Part shown: positions 1 through 12,480 of the stretch, one piece after another
Layout of the letters: every line of letters begins with the position of its first letter
Position numbering within the stretch: the stretch's first letter is position 1
NCBI GenBank assembly: GCA_030374805.1
Contig: JARGSG010000119.1
Coordinates: 62,001-126,000 of the forward strand
From: Gracilaria gracilis
Taxonomy: Eukaryota; Rhodophyta; Florideophyceae; Gracilariales; Gracilariaceae
Direction of reading: 5' to 3'
DNA length: 64,000 bases
The notes under the pieces: model-generated
What the model was told of the DNA's origin: nothing
The model's input: only the letters and a program-made list of their open reading frames with translations
Databases searched by the model: none
Position numbers and translations under genes: made by a program

Positions 1-157
1 CGTGAGCCGTGCGCCACTTCGCCACCCTTTCTCCCGCCCCGCAGTCTTTCTTCGTCGTGAGCCGCCTTGCTTCGCTGCCCGCTATCGCGCAGCATGTTCT
101 TGCCACGCGCGGATCGTTCGCCGTGCGCTCCCGCTGGCGCGCTGCCTGTGCTCCTAC

Positions 158-1189
158 ATGACGCCGCGAGCGCGCTCCCAGCTCAAGCGTCACCCGCGTC
201 GCGCGTCGCCGTCGCTGGCGTTGCCGCTGCTCATCTTCTCGTTCGCGCTCGCGCTATTCGTGCGCCGCTTCTCCGTGCAATGGGCGCCGTCCAATCCGGC
301 TTCGTCGTCGCTCGTCGTCGTCACCGCCTCCAATTGGATGTACCGTCACTTTCTGCAAAACTTCAAGTGCAACCTGGATAATCTTAATCTCACATATGCA
401 CCGGTTGTCTACTCGCTCGACGTGCGTACTCATAATCTGTCGCATAACTTGGGCTAATCTTCGGTTCTGATTTCGCACCAGATGGGCGACGAGGCTAATC
501 CCGGCCAGTGCAGTCGAGATGGTCCACGTTCGTTTAACGAGATCACCAAGAACGAACTCAAGGCCGTGCTCTCCGCGTTGCTTTCTGGACTTGAGGTCTT
601 GTTATCTGACGCCGATATCTATTGGTGCTCAGATCCTGCGCGCTATCTACAACAAATTATTGCGCGTTGGCCTCACTATCAGAATGCCGATGTGCTCATC
701 CAACCAGAAGCCAACTATCGCACTCTTAATTCCGGCTTCTACATGGTGCGATCCAATGAACGCACTGTAGCCCTCTTTCGCGCTCTTATGCAAAACATAC
801 ACATCGGTCACCATGACCAAGATGTTGTCTTCTCCGACCCCGAATACGGAGGGAGCAAGATCATGGAGTCGTACGGAGAAGTTCCATATCGTTGTCAAAG
901 CCGAGGCGCCGAAATTCGCCTTCTTCCCGCTTCAAAGTTCCCATCTGGAGCCCATTTATATTCGGATATAAACGTTTTTCACTACTCGAGACAACAGCTT
1001 CGGCATATGTGTGACAGCAATGATTTTGTTGTCTTGCACAACAATTTTATCAAGGCGAAGAAGAAGAAAGCCAGATTCATTGTAAAGGGTATGTGGTTTG
1101 CCTCTGGAAGCGAAGACGATCTTGTTTGTCTTCAGCAACCAATAGACACCGACGCAGTATCAATAAGAACCTGCGGCAGTTACTGCTGA
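158..1189 (+). CDS. GT77-like nucleotide-sugar glycosyltransferase, type II membrane protein
   Basis: Seen: a basic N-terminus, then a hydrophobic signal anchor (residues about 20-39, SLALPLLIFSFALALFV), then a domain with VVVTASNWMYRHFLQNF, VVYSLD, a conserved Lys stretch, the DxD-type metal/nucleotide-sugar site LLSDADIYWCSDP and LNSGFYMVRSNERT. This order is that of PF03407/GT77 enzymes, which act in the Golgi lumen on cell-wall or glycoprotein glycans; the acceptor cannot be read from sequence. The ATG at 158 is chosen because it sits just before the anchor; the frame is open to the window edge. An in-frame TAA near 455 falls inside a good 60-nt phase-0 intron (422-481), so the gene may be functional. 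It ends at TGA 1187-1189. Family call is fairly sure. Confidence 0.75.
422..481 (+). other. candidate 60-nt phase-0 intron in the GT77-like gene
   Basis: Starts GTGCGT after a complete GAC codon and ends TTCGCACCAG before ATG GGC. A CTAAT branch-site-like element and a pyrimidine-rich stretch precede the acceptor. Removal keeps the frame and deletes the only in-frame stop (TAA). Inferred from splice signals only. Confidence 0.5.
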
Positions 1190-2503
1190 GAAATCAAGAT
1201 CTTAGGAGCGCCATTTGTGTTTCTATTAGATGATTCACTCAGATATATCAGACACAACCTATATTTTCACATCCCTTCACATCACAGGTCTGTCACCTCT
1301 CCCGACTATCAGTGCTGAAATCCTCAGGTTAAAAGCATCACCACGGCTTTTGCAATTGGCGGCAGCGAGCAAAGACAAAATGCAGCAAAGAGTCGTACTT
1401 CTGCGTATGTTGCCATGGCTTTCGTCTTTTTTCGCGTACTGGTATCCAACGCCTTTGGTTGAGTTGAATGCTTTCACATGATCTGTGGTTTGTGTTGACG
1501 ACCGCAATGAAGCTCGAAACTCATGTAAGCAGGGGTGCAACTACATCAGGACGCTCGGCTCACTTCTCTTCGACCGTTTCCCACAGCTCCTTACCGTAAA
1601 TCGTTTACGGCCACAGTGCTAAACAGTCAAGTTTCATTTGATTCTTCTATGTCCATATCAATAAGTTCAGGACACCACAGAGAGCGTTGTGCCACTGACC
1701 TTCCGGCCTGCAGTATGTGCTTTGTTATCCTTTTCACGAATGCCAATCTATGCCCGCAAGTCCGTGCAGACTTTCCAACATCCTGTTTCCATGCATTCGT
1801 TTTAGCTCCACCCAACCCCTATATCGTCGGCGAGATCAGGTAAAAGAACCGGCGCGTAGCCTGCGTCATCTTCCGACCCAAGCGTAGTCCATCCCAGAAA
1901 ACCCTGGAAAACCCCTGTCCAGAGGCTCCATTGAAGCTCTTCGTTCGAGGGAAAAAATTCAGGGAAAGGGCGGTTGGATCTTCTTCCGAAAACAGGCTCG
2001 TGACCGACTGCGTGCGTGCAGTTAGACGGGGGCCTTTTCACGACGTACCACCCAGGTCCGCGACGGCGACCGACAAGCTGACCGATCGCTTGGGCGAGTT
2101 TAACGACCTCCCGGGTCCAACAAACTGCCTAAGAAGCTAACACGATGCGTTTGTAGTTATTTACCATCCTCAAGGTTGACGGTCAACGACCCTGACCATA
2201 TCATACTCCAGTGCCGTTGACAGTCGTTTCACGAAGAAACGAGCTACCACCTACATGTGAGAGAGTAAAGACAAAATAAGAATAGAAATGATCAAGCAGT
2301 TCTTGGCCCTTTTTAGGACAGAGGGTATCTTCAAATGGTCGCTATCTTAAGATGTTGTAGTTCTCCGGCTACTTTGCAACAAGGATTAGCGGAGCGCACA
2401 AAGAAGACCACACTAAAGGAAGGAAGGAAGAGACAAGAGGCCATTCTATTCTAGCGGGCCTCTGATTGCTTCACAGAGAAGACAAAGACTCTAATCTGAA
2501 CCA
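1190..2503. other. gene-free interval
   Basis: No open frame here has recognisable protein features. The sequence lies between the 3' end of the GT77-like gene and the 3' end of the convergent nucleoporin gene. No repeat or RNA gene was recognised apart from the direct repeat that begins at about 2504. Confidence 0.5.
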
Positions 2504-2710
2504 GTTCATTCTATCCATGATCAGAACAAGCAATCCGTATCTGACGACAGTCTTTTTTTGCAATCAGAGTACAGAACCGTACAAGGGTAAGCGTTGGCCC
2601 GGAGAGGAATCATTGGAGACAAGGTATGGGTCCCTCGTCACGGAAATAGTTCATTCTATCCATGGTCGGAACAGGCAGTCCGTATCTGACGACAGACTTG
2701 TTTTGCAAAA
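2504..2710. repeat. two direct repeats of about 64 bp spanning the nucleoporin 3' end
   Basis: AGTTCATTCTATCCATG followed by GAACA and CCGTATCTGACGACAG occurs near 2504-2567 and again near 2647-2710, with a handful of substitutions. The right copy contains the last codons and stop of the Nup205-like frame. The left copy is an extra downstream copy of that 3' end, so a short segment was duplicated in tandem, about 143 bp apart. Confidence 0.75.
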
Positions 2711-5700
2711 CTAGAATCACGTCCAGACCAGGCGCTATCCTTGAGGTTTTCAATTTCTTTGCAAAGTGGAACCAGGCCTCCTTTGGCATCTTCCAAGAGC
2801 CCCTGTGCGGCTGTGAAGCTCATCACGTTGCTGGACAAGTTCATGCTGTCTGCATCAGACGGTAGTTTGGGCTCCATTTGTCCAGTAGATATCCGACCCC
2901 TAGCTGTCTCTTGAGCGCATCGAACATATTCTCGTAGGATTAGTAAGCCGCTCTCAAAGGCTCTGATACAAGCCTCAGCGTGCTCATTGACCGCTAGAAC
3001 AGCCTTTCTTAAACAGTCCTGAATAACGAGGAGTTTTGTTGCTTCTGCCTCAACCTTGTACTGTTCTCGACAGAAAGCTGTTATCTCTTGAAGCTTCTTT
3101 GATGACAATAGAGACCCCGTACCCCCATTTGCGTTCATTTCCAAGAGGGAACCTTCAGCAACTGACCGCTGGAACTCTTGCAGCATAGTTCTACATAACC
3201 GATAGACGTCATATAACCTTCCTATATTCTCAGGATATGAATCTTTCTGGAAGTTTCTTGCGTTCCCAAGTGTAGACGTTTCATTGAGCTCAGGAACAAA
3301 GAGCTGCAGAACGTGAGCCGGGTCCCTCAAAGCTGCAAGAACATTCTTCATACATAGCGCTCGAATGATAACCAAATCTCGTTCATAGAGAGAACCGCCT
3401 TCTGGATGCATGACTCTTAAACGCCGGGCTTCTTTTGCATTGGCTGGCTTCATTGTGGCAACTCCAACGCTGAGAAGAGACGATGAGCCACCGGGACGAT
3501 ACGCTTTCGAACTGGCTGGAATGATAGCGGGCAATGTTGAAGCCAAAGCAAAACCGAGTAGACTTCCAGCGGTAGTAGTTTGAATGACGTGCTCTGGTAC
3601 TCTTGACAGAATCATCCCCAAACAGCTTGCAATCTGCAACTGATCTTTCGTGACAATTCGACTTGTCCTCAAGAGCGCCAGAAACCCGTTCAGGCCCTCA
3701 CCCACAGCAGAAACAGTTCCTTCGTAAATAGTAGGCCCACCACAGCAAACGACGGCTGCAACCGTTTTCGTGACAGTCACCAAGGTGGAAATAATGGATC
3801 GAGGATTATACTGTGGCTTGTCCAGGACAACACTCTGAGATGGCAAAGTATCTGTGACCTCGTCGAAACTTTGATCACCCATTTCTTGATCCATCGTTGA
3901 AGCCGGATCACTGTCATCAGCCATCCCAACGTCGAGGGTTTTGAAACGATTTCCTAATGAAAAAAACTTCTGCCCATCTCGACTTGTAATCATTCGCAAC
4001 ATGGATCCCAAAGCTTCCATACAACCCGAATCGACAATCAGCCCGGCACCATTGCCAGAGGCTGCTACGGAATGGATGAGGGATAAAGCAGAATCTATGG
4101 AGGCGACAGCAGCATAGTCCTCGTTGCGCTTTTGCGGGTCAGGCAAAAGCGGCCCAGCATATGCCTTCAACATGGCACCCTGAACATCTGCATTCAAGAG
4201 AGTACTGAATAACGCGACTCAAGCGATTTTGAGTCCCAAGCGCCGGAATTGCGCGAATGGGGTCCAATGAAGTTGTGACCGAGACAACGGTAATAGCAGC
4301 ACATCGAGAAGCAGGTGTTGGTGCAGATACCGCATCTTTACACGCCGCAGATATGATTCCTTCTGTGCCGCTGATATGTTGCTGCCCGAAACGTCCTCCG
4401 AGCGAACTAGACAAAACGTCCTCCGATCCAGTCTTCTGAGCAAGGGGTCCACAAATAACAAACGCCCCGTACAGGGCTGTTCTGGCCCTGACTGCATTTG
4501 CTCCAACGCCAACTGTGCCGGATATCGCGCGAACTACACCGTTCAGCAGAGAGCCGTATTGTACATCCCCTATGACATGTGGGGTTTCCTGTGTACCGGA
4601 ATTCGCACAATCTCGTAGACGCTTTACACACAACAGCACCGCAGCTGCAGCAACTTCACCGCCATCATTTCTAACAAGTTTTGAAATTCCTCTGTTAGAG
4701 TCTGTGCTCCCAATGGCATCAAGTAAGACCGACGCCACTTCCAAAAGTAAGGGAACCGGCGAATATCCTGAGTGAATGTCATGGCATAGAATCCTTGTTC
4801 CAAGAAGGAGATACCAGGCTTTCAAGCCATCAAAAGCACCTTGAAGCTCTCCAGACGATGCTACTGCAGCAAGAGCCCGAAGAAGTTCTAGCGGAGAGGG
4901 CAAGCATAACCAGGACTCCCACAACGGAGCTCTAGTCAAAGGGCTTTCTGAACTCAAATTGTTTATGCCCCTCATGTGGTTCGCCATTTTCTCAAGTTCA
5001 AACCGTGGGAAGAGGCGGGCTTGAAGGGCACTTAACCTCATACAGCTGGACATTACTTCGCTTAGTGCAGACCAATTCACATCTTCACTATATTTTCGCT
5101 GTTCAGAATTCCCGTAACATTCCAAGATACGATACAACATCTCGTCCCCGAATCCAGAGCCCCTGATGTCCACATTCTCCTCTCCTATCTCACGGATGTG
5201 TTCTAGAACAGCCACCGATGTATACTTTGTAGTGCTGGCAGCTAATCTCTCCAAAAATGTGGCAGCGGTTGCCCTTGATTTCGAATCGAGTGCATTGCCC
5301 GAGTCCATAGACCCAGCGATCAATTCTATCAAGGCTCCTAGAATGCCATACTCAGCGCAGGTGTATCGACTCGTATTATCTTGCTGTAACCAAAGTAGAA
5401 AGAGCCCTGGAGCTCCGCCACCATCCGCACCAAGTGTAGCTTCGACAACGCGGAGAGCAGAATGCATAATTGGGGGTGTCTGTTCAAAGGAAGCGCACTC
5501 GCTGGCTTGAGTCGCGTCAAGGACTTCCCTGCTTGATTGAGATATCAAATCAGCTAATGATGATCGAAACTGTGAGGCGCTTCCCTTCCTTTCCGCAGCG
5601 TCCCTTGTAAGCGCAATTTTAATCTGATAAGATTCCTGGGTAGCTCTTGCTAACATTGCCAGAACAGAACCACATACTGCGGGACTATAACCAGCTTTAG

Positions 5701-8700
5701 AAATCAACGGCTCAAATCCATTGGCTAGAAAGACTAGAGTAGAAGCCGAAATAAGTGCCCTAGTCTCCCCTAAGATGAGAGCTGACGCCGGTGCCACTAC
5801 TACACCAGGCACCATAAGCCGTCCGGGAGGAACTGACAGCAGCATTCGATTGAGGACAGAAGCAGATCGAGCGGCCTTTTGCATATCTCTGAAACAATCG
5901 CCCATCCCTAACTCTGCTGCGTGGTTTAAGGAAGCCCTTCCGGAAATCTTGTGGTAGCTTCGAATGGTTTGGGTCAAAGGTTCATCTGATGCAACGCCAA
6001 CAATCTTGTCGCTTGTCCTCGTAAGTCCTGACGCACAGAACAGAGCCTTCAGAGCATAAGAGGCAGCCCCAGTACCGGGCGCTGGTGTCAACAATCGAGC
6101 CAAGAGCCTCGAAGATTTGGCTGACGGACCTCGTCTAATCGACGAGATTATCAAGTTAGTTGCTCCCTCAATCAGCTTCCATCTTTTTTTTTCCTCAGCG
6201 TACTTTCTTCGACTCCAGAACATCAACACTTCTTCGATTACAAACCATGAAATAATCGATTCAACGGCCGTTTCAGGAACTTCATCCTCAGTCCAACACA
6301 AAGACTCGTTAGTCATCTCCAGGATTCTCAAAGTCACGTCGTACTTTCCAGTTTGTGATTCTGTGCTTCTTATGAATCTGCGGAGTAATGCAGCTTAATC
6401 CCTTGCAAAGTTCTTAAGCACCAATGAAATTACCATCCTGTTGCCTGCGGCACGTAAAGCAGATAACAACGTTGCCTTCAGACTTACAGGAATTTCTAGA
6501 GTTACAAGAGCGCCCATTCGCATTGGAAGTTCCTTCCCAGCATCTCCAAGAATCGGTAAAACACCTGACTGGGAACTCACAGCTTCTGCTGCGTTCGCAA
6601 CAACATCAACAATACCACCCAAAGCCTCAGACTCAGCATCATCTAGTTCTTTCATATTCCCTGAGGTTGCACGGATCATCTGTGCATGTATGTACGACAT
6701 AGCATCTGCTGTCAGTTCCAGAGATACTACTGGATGACAACTCTGACAGAGGTAACGTAACGCAGCAGCGGCATGGGTTGGTGACCCATTTCGCAGAGAG
6801 GTGTTCCTCAAAAGTAAAAGGAAGCTCTCAAGCGCTTCCCGAAATGCTGCTCCTACACCTCCTGTTGCATAGGCATTCCTCATGGATGCATCCCATAAGT
6901 CGGTGACTGCGTCCCCAATTCTCGAAATGAAGCCCAAGTTTGCTTGTCCAATTCCCACCCAATATCTTAGACCACCACCAATAGAATCGTTCGCAAGTTT
7001 TGACGGAGCCAATGCAACACATCTTGCCACAAAAGTAGCCAAAGAAGCAACTAGATTTTCAGAGGTGGTAACGTTAGATTTTGAATTATGCTCCTCGCCT
7101 TCTCTTAGCCTTCTAGATTGTGAACTTTCCTCTTGTCTTGTTGAAGGTGTTAGTGTGAACAAATCTCTCAGCGAAGAGGGGCGGCCGGGAGTGGTTGCCG
7201 TGGGCTGTCTTGGTGGTTTCGCACTAAACGAAGACCGCTTTGATGCTTGTCTCTGCTCCGAAACAATTGGGATAGTCTGCAAAGGATCAAGCTTTCTCAG
7301 AGAGGAAGGTCTTTGAACGCCTTGCGAATTGGGGAATAGATGATTGTCACTTGGTGTCTGACTGGATCCTTGTGCCATAGTCACATCTGTTCCTTCCAAA
7401 GAGGCATAGGCTGCTTCTGATGCTGCCGCATAGACTTCGTTTTGCGAGAATTGTATGACAGCACCAACCAGATGAGTTGCTTCAGCTATGTCGAGGGACA
7501 AGTCTTCCATAACATCTGCATAGAGATCAACATCTGGGGATAGAGAACCCCCCCGCTTCTCAATCCAAGACGATACGTTTCGTGATATAAAAGAAAGGGC
7601 GCCGGCATACGCACTAACTCGCAAGAAGGTTCCAACTGCCTCCTCCTCGTCTGGTGTGGCGACCGCAAGTCGAAAGACGGCAGATACAAGTTCAACCTAA
7701 GCGATTCGCTTGGGCATACTTCTCACCTCTTGGTCGTCGTCGCCAACGACCGGCATCCCGCTCGTTCTCGGAATAAACGATAAATCCTTTAACAAACAGT
7801 TCACACCTTTTTGCCCAGTTCTTGGATCGTACATATCATGATATCTTGAGCGATCAAGGGCACTCATCCATGCCAAGAGCAACAGATTGCATACACCTTC
7901 AGCCTCGACCGCTTCCCGAGAAACCAGCTCTGATGATGAAGAGGTCCAGTTTCGCTTCGCATCATGCGAAGTTGGAACTGAAAACCCAATCCGCCCCGGT
8001 TTGGAATGACTTCGATCCCTTTCCATGACGTTTGACAGAAAATTCTCTGCCGTGTCCACTAGCTTCCGAAGAGCTAGAGCTTCGGCACTTGTAAGCTGCA
8101 CAGTATACGCAAGGAGGAAGATTGTCTCTGCCAGAAGCAGATACTCTCCGTAGTACAGTCCCCTCTGATCTCTAGTTGATGTACTACTCGCTTGCGTCGC
8201 TTGATATCCATCGTGGAGCCGTTTGAGGAGATTGGCAAACAATTGATGTTCGACAACAAGAACATCCCTTTCTCTCATCAAGAGAGACACAAAACTTTCA
8301 TCGTTTTGCGGACCAGTTGACGGTGCTAAGAGGACAGCCCGGATAATCTCTTGCAAATACTGTACTCGTTGACGTCGGCGGAGAGCGTACAGTTCCTTAG
8401 TCGCTGCGACAACATCGTGATCGGGACGATGTGAAGCCCTCACGCGAGCATCAAATAGCAAAACGGCAGCGTCTAACTCGTTAATTTGAAGCTCATCAGC
8501 TAACGCGATAGCCACAGCGACAAGGTCGGCCCCAAGCCGCATGGCTGACTTGGGCTGGTTTGTATTTCCACCGAAGGTGTCGTTGTGGAGTATAATACTG
8601 CCATCACCAATACTCAACAAACGAGACCTTGCTTCTGGGTTTGGTAACTGGTCGATTGACGGATCTAACGGGTTTGCAATTTGTGGTCGGCAGGCCCGTA

Positions 8701-8839
8701 GTTCTGCTATTACTTCTACCTGGATACCTTCAGCAGTTGCAAAGGGATCACTCAGCGCTGCACTCTGAACAGCACCGCAAAGTCTTTCCAGGTCTAGTAT
8801 CGCCCCCCTTTGAATCACCAAGTTGTCTGTGCCTGGCAT
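2656..8839 (-). pseudogene. NUP205: Nup205/Nup192-like inner-ring nucleoporin, interrupted
   Basis: Nup205/Nup192 proteins are alpha-helical solenoid scaffolds of the nuclear pore inner ring. Seen: one minus-strand frame of about 2,060 codons, the family's usual length (about 1,700-2,050). It is helical throughout and carries the N-terminal family stretch ADELQINELDAAVLLFDA followed by RRRQRVQYLQEIIRAVL. The start at 8839 (ATG CCA GGC) is the first Met before clear homology; an earlier non-ATG codon lies in frame. Breaks: in-frame TAG at 7697-7699, in-frame TAA at 6395-6397 and a +1 frameshift near 4195. The TAG could be the end of a very short GTGAG...CTTAG segment; no intron in the right phase explains the other two. 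The TAG at 2656 is followed by TGA five codons later. Either a recent pseudogene or a functional gene with assembly errors. Confidence 0.72.
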
Positions 8840-9669
8840 TCTTCGGAAAGCGGATAAACAAGAGAATACCTTCTTCCCACTTACATAAATCAATTTCCAT
8901 TCACGATGTGATAGGCTTCAGAGGAACAAATACTGCGATTCGCGATTCGATGTGATGAAGGCAATTTTGAACGGCTTTTCGAAAGAGAAAACCGGGTTAG
9001 AAGAACCAAATAGAGTTAACAAGCAACAGTCAAGGAGTAACAGGTTTGCATGGAAAGAGTCACGAGGACTGGAAAGGCACTTGATCCACAACCGAATACT
9101 AGCTAGCCGAACATCCCTCGTCATGCAAAGGTATCTTATCTACCAACGGTATCTAAACTTCTCCAAGGGAAGTCAAAAAAACGCGGAAGGTTATTTCAGT
9201 TTTAAATTTTGGAAACAACAGGAGCTGGTCAAGTTGTGCTCTGCACTCGTCCAGTATTGCATCTGTATTTTGGCAATCTGTATCAAGGGTAGTAGATTCT
9301 ATCAGACCCGCCAAACGAGAATAAAGACTTGTCTTTCGTTCGTTCTACCGTTGGTAACGCAAAGTGCCCTAATGCTGGGAAATGATCACTTTTGCGAAGG
9401 CAGCGTACAATAGTCAACGTAGCGCAAGCGATCCTTGCTCGTTTTGGATGTTTGTTATCTTGGCCGCTAGACAACACCGCAGCAAAGGCATGAGAGAAAG
9501 ATAAACGAGAACTATGGACAAAAAACGACACAACATAACAGAACATTTACTTGAATTCTACCATGGATTCGTAAAAGTGCTGCAACCTGGGAGGGATATC
9601 TGCTCGGCACGTGTGCTTCCTCCAATTAGACGCTTGCACTTGACACATTCTGGCCAATAATAAGGCTGC
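8840..9669. other. gene-free interval between nucleoporin 5' end and pogo transposase 3' end
   Basis: A plus-strand frame is open from about 8952 to 9413, but it has no recognisable domain, start context or composition supporting a gene. The interval presumably contains the nucleoporin promoter. Just upstream of the nucleoporin start, a GTAAGT lies in the minus-strand sequence near 8880 and could mark a short 5' intron. Confidence 0.4.
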
Positions 9670-11439
9670 TCATTTCTGCATGGAAGGACCCCCAGGCGTC
9701 GAGAACAGATTTGGGTTTGGCAAAGCGCGCCTAACTGCTGTGCGCAACCTTCTCTTCTCTCGCCGCATGGCGCGAGTCTTCGTCAATTCATTCCGCAGAC
9801 GAGCTCGCTTGGGCGCCAGTTCTTGCAAGCGCCTAAGATCTGCTGGGGTCCCGAACACAGGCTCCGTTGATTTTCTCTTCTTACTTCCTCCAGCATTCCG
9901 CCGAGTTTCGCGGTCTTTTAAGGCCGTTAACACCGATTCGCTCGTTAGGTTTGCACCTTTTTCCGTATTTATCCGCACAACACCATGCTCCTCCGCTACA
10001 CCGCCACGCAGCAATGAACGAGCCGACGTTTCGTACGAGTTCATGACGTCGTGTAACGTAGGCTTCGCATCTTCTTCATCTACAAATAACCATTGCAATG
10101 GATCTACTGACGCCTTCCCGTCTTCGTGAACATAGGTACCGGTCTTTGCGAAACCGCTACGGATATTGGACATTGTCAAGGACTACCCGTACGCATCCGT
10201 GATGCAGTAGCCAACATCAAAAGCGTCAAGCACTTTCTTTGACTGAGCCGCCCTGTGGACAGCTGCCTGTAGATGAGATTTGAAGGAAGAGAAGACGCCA
10301 ACGTCCAACGGCTAAAGGACGTGCGAAGTGTGTGAAGGTAATCCGATTGTAATCACCTTGTTTTCCCGAAGTAGAAGGAGGGCATCTAGTTGCACATGAG
10401 CACTAAACCCATCCAGAACCAGCATGGCATACTCATCGTTTTTTCGGAAGCGCTTCAACTCTTCTATGAATTTCAGGGCCCAGTCGGAAAAGATTCTTGT
10501 ATCAACGCCAGCCGGATCTCTTTGGTAGAGATGACAGTCAGGCAAAGCAACGTGAAGAGATTGATAAGACCCGTCAACCTTCCGGTATCTTGCCAACTTT
10601 CCTGGGTAAACCACGACAGGAGGTAATGTGTCACCGGCGGCTGAGACCAGGGGCATAACGGTGACATGATCTAAATTGCCTCTCGTTCTTACCATGGTTT
10701 GGACCAAACGTGTAGAAGTCGGTCCCAAAGCTTTTCGGAGGCTTCAATGGACAATCTTGATAAAACTGATACCGGTCTGGTCAACGTTCCAGATAAGGTG
10801 AGGATTTCTAATGCGGTAGCGCTCCATTACGGCATTTAAACGACTAACGTGCATCGATATGTTTCCTTTTGTGACAGCTTCTACACGGCGGTCGTCTACG
10901 ACCTGAACCGATTTGAACTGAAGTTCTGGATGCCTCCGCAAGAAATATCTCATCCACCGCTTTCCTGGCCTGCAATTCGTGAAACACCGCCCCACCGCTA
11001 CCTGTCGGCTCTGCGGTAGCTTTGAAATGTAATGTGTCACGAAGTCAAAGAGGGTCACTGTCGTCAATGGTGTTTTCATCCGGGCGTATTCCTTCACTGC
11101 CTGGACAATGATCTCTTCCTCCTCGGTCAACAGCACTGGAGGTCTACCTGGCTCGTTTAGTGTGATGTGCATATCCTCGGGCTCCATTGGTTCTTCTTGG
11201 GGACAGCTGTTTAACCACCTTTGCCAGTGGCGGTGGAGGGACGAAAGTGGGATTTGAAAGTGCTCTGCGGTCTCGGAAAGGGTTGTGGTGCTGTGTTCGT
11301 ACATATAGAAGAGCGCTTCGCGCAATGTTGGCAGTGTGTAGGTGTTTTCGGTTTTGTTGGCATTGATGAGGTCGATGGCACTACGTGGGAGCATGTAGTC
11401 TCGATCGTCAGCACTTTCCGTTCGGATGAAAGCAGCCAT
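9670..11439 (-). pseudogene. pogo/jerky-type (Tc1/mariner superfamily) DDE transposase, three in-frame stops
   Basis: Cut-and-paste transposase. A single 590-codon frame from ATG 11439 to TGA 9670 carries, in order, a psq-like helix-turn-helix (RSAIDLINANK...LREALFYMYEH...HRHWQRW), a CENP-B-type second DNA-binding region (residues about 100-200) and the catalytic core: NVDQTGISF (first Asp), LVLDGFSAH (second Asp) and PLDVGVFSSFK (third Asp). The frame is interrupted by TGA at 10744, TAG at 10312 and TAG at about 10180. The 10312 TAG sits where pogo proteins have SHxLQPLD, i.e. a CAG-to-TAG change. No terminal inverted repeats or TA target duplication were found by eye, so element ends are not given. 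Family call secure; the copy is inactive as read. Confidence 0.85.
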
Positions 11440-12135
11440 AACTGGTGAAGTTGGTTTATGGTCATGAACGTAGTAGGACGACTGGGGGTTTTGGTTTTGT
11501 TTTATAGAGGTATTGCGCTGGCTTTGGCGCCTAATCTCAACACGAACTACGGAGGGAGATTGGGAAGAAAGTCGGTATCTGCCACTAACATTGCGGAAGG
11601 TGTTGCAACTCCTACACTAAGATTAGCTGTCTCAAAGAGTTCTAGCCAATTGTTTTGGCTGCTTTTGCCATAAATCTAAAGCGCGTAGTGTCTACTCTGT
11701 GCCAAGACCCTGAAGCGTTGACATTGGGCACCATTGCGGAAGAAAGGCGACGGCAGAACCCGTGCGGGACTTCGTTTTCACGCTCGAAGAGGGCTTTTCG
11801 GGGAAAGCGCTCAAAAATTATGTATCCCACATTACGGCACATTTCTCGACATTGGGGCAAGCTGCGTTACCAACAGTACCAAAACGTCACCGCGCGCGTA
11901 GCTGCGGACATCGGTTACGCGCCGCCGTAGCGCAGGCGCCGCCAAGTGTGTGTGCCGCACGCGAAGTCGGCAGCCGCTGACGTCAGTTAGGCGCTTAGGG
12001 CGCGCGATGTCGCTGTGCGCGGCCGGCCGGTGATCGCGCACGGCGCGCCGTTGCGCGTAAAGCGTTTGAGAGACTCTCGTGGGCATCGCGCCATGTGTGT
12101 AAATCGATCCCGAGCCCATCGACTCCTTTGTCGCC
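11440..12135. other. gene-free interval
   Basis: No supported gene is seen. GC content rises sharply rightward of about 11880, with many GCGC-type dinucleotides, which fits a promoter region for the plus-strand SET/NAP-like fragment starting at 12136. Confidence 0.4.
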
Positions 12136-12480
12136 ATGTCGCGCTCGTCGTCGCCGCTTTCGGATGTGGGTAGTGACAGCGAGGCTACACCTATTGACTC
12201 CAAGCTGCTGCTGCTCAATGAAAGTATCTCCGCCACCATTCGGCACACCTCAAGTTCGCGCTGGCGCCGCCGGAGCAGCCCTTCTACGAGCTGTCGTCGC
12301 TGTACGAGCGTCGCCGCAAGCTAACCGCTACTGTGGCGCACTTCTGGCTCACCGTGCTGCTCAGTCATTCGGCTTTCATGCTGCTCATCACCGCCAAAGA
12401 CACCTCCATTCTTCGCAGTCTGGTCGATGTCAAGCTCATTGAGAGCAATGAGCGACAGTTTGAGATTCAGTTCCGCTTTT
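12136..12480 (+). pseudogene. SET/NAP-family histone chaperone fragment, frameshifted and truncated
   Basis: NAP/SET proteins chaperone H2A-H2B. Seen: an acidic start (MSRSSSPLSDVGSDSEATP) in one frame, then a one-base shift near 12240 into a frame reading LYERRRKLTATVAHFWLTVL, HSAFMLLITAKDTSILRSLV and QFEIQFRF. The backbone helix, FW motif and following strand order match the NAP domain core. The domain then stops at about 12480, where antisense sequence of a YL1-like gene begins, so the C-terminal half and acidic tail are missing. A short intron instead of the frameshift is possible but no good splice pair was found. Family call moderate. Confidence 0.5.

Noticed and set aside
8952-9413. 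153-residue plus-strand frame upstream of the nucleoporin
   Set aside because: No domain, atypical composition and located in the presumed promoter interval.
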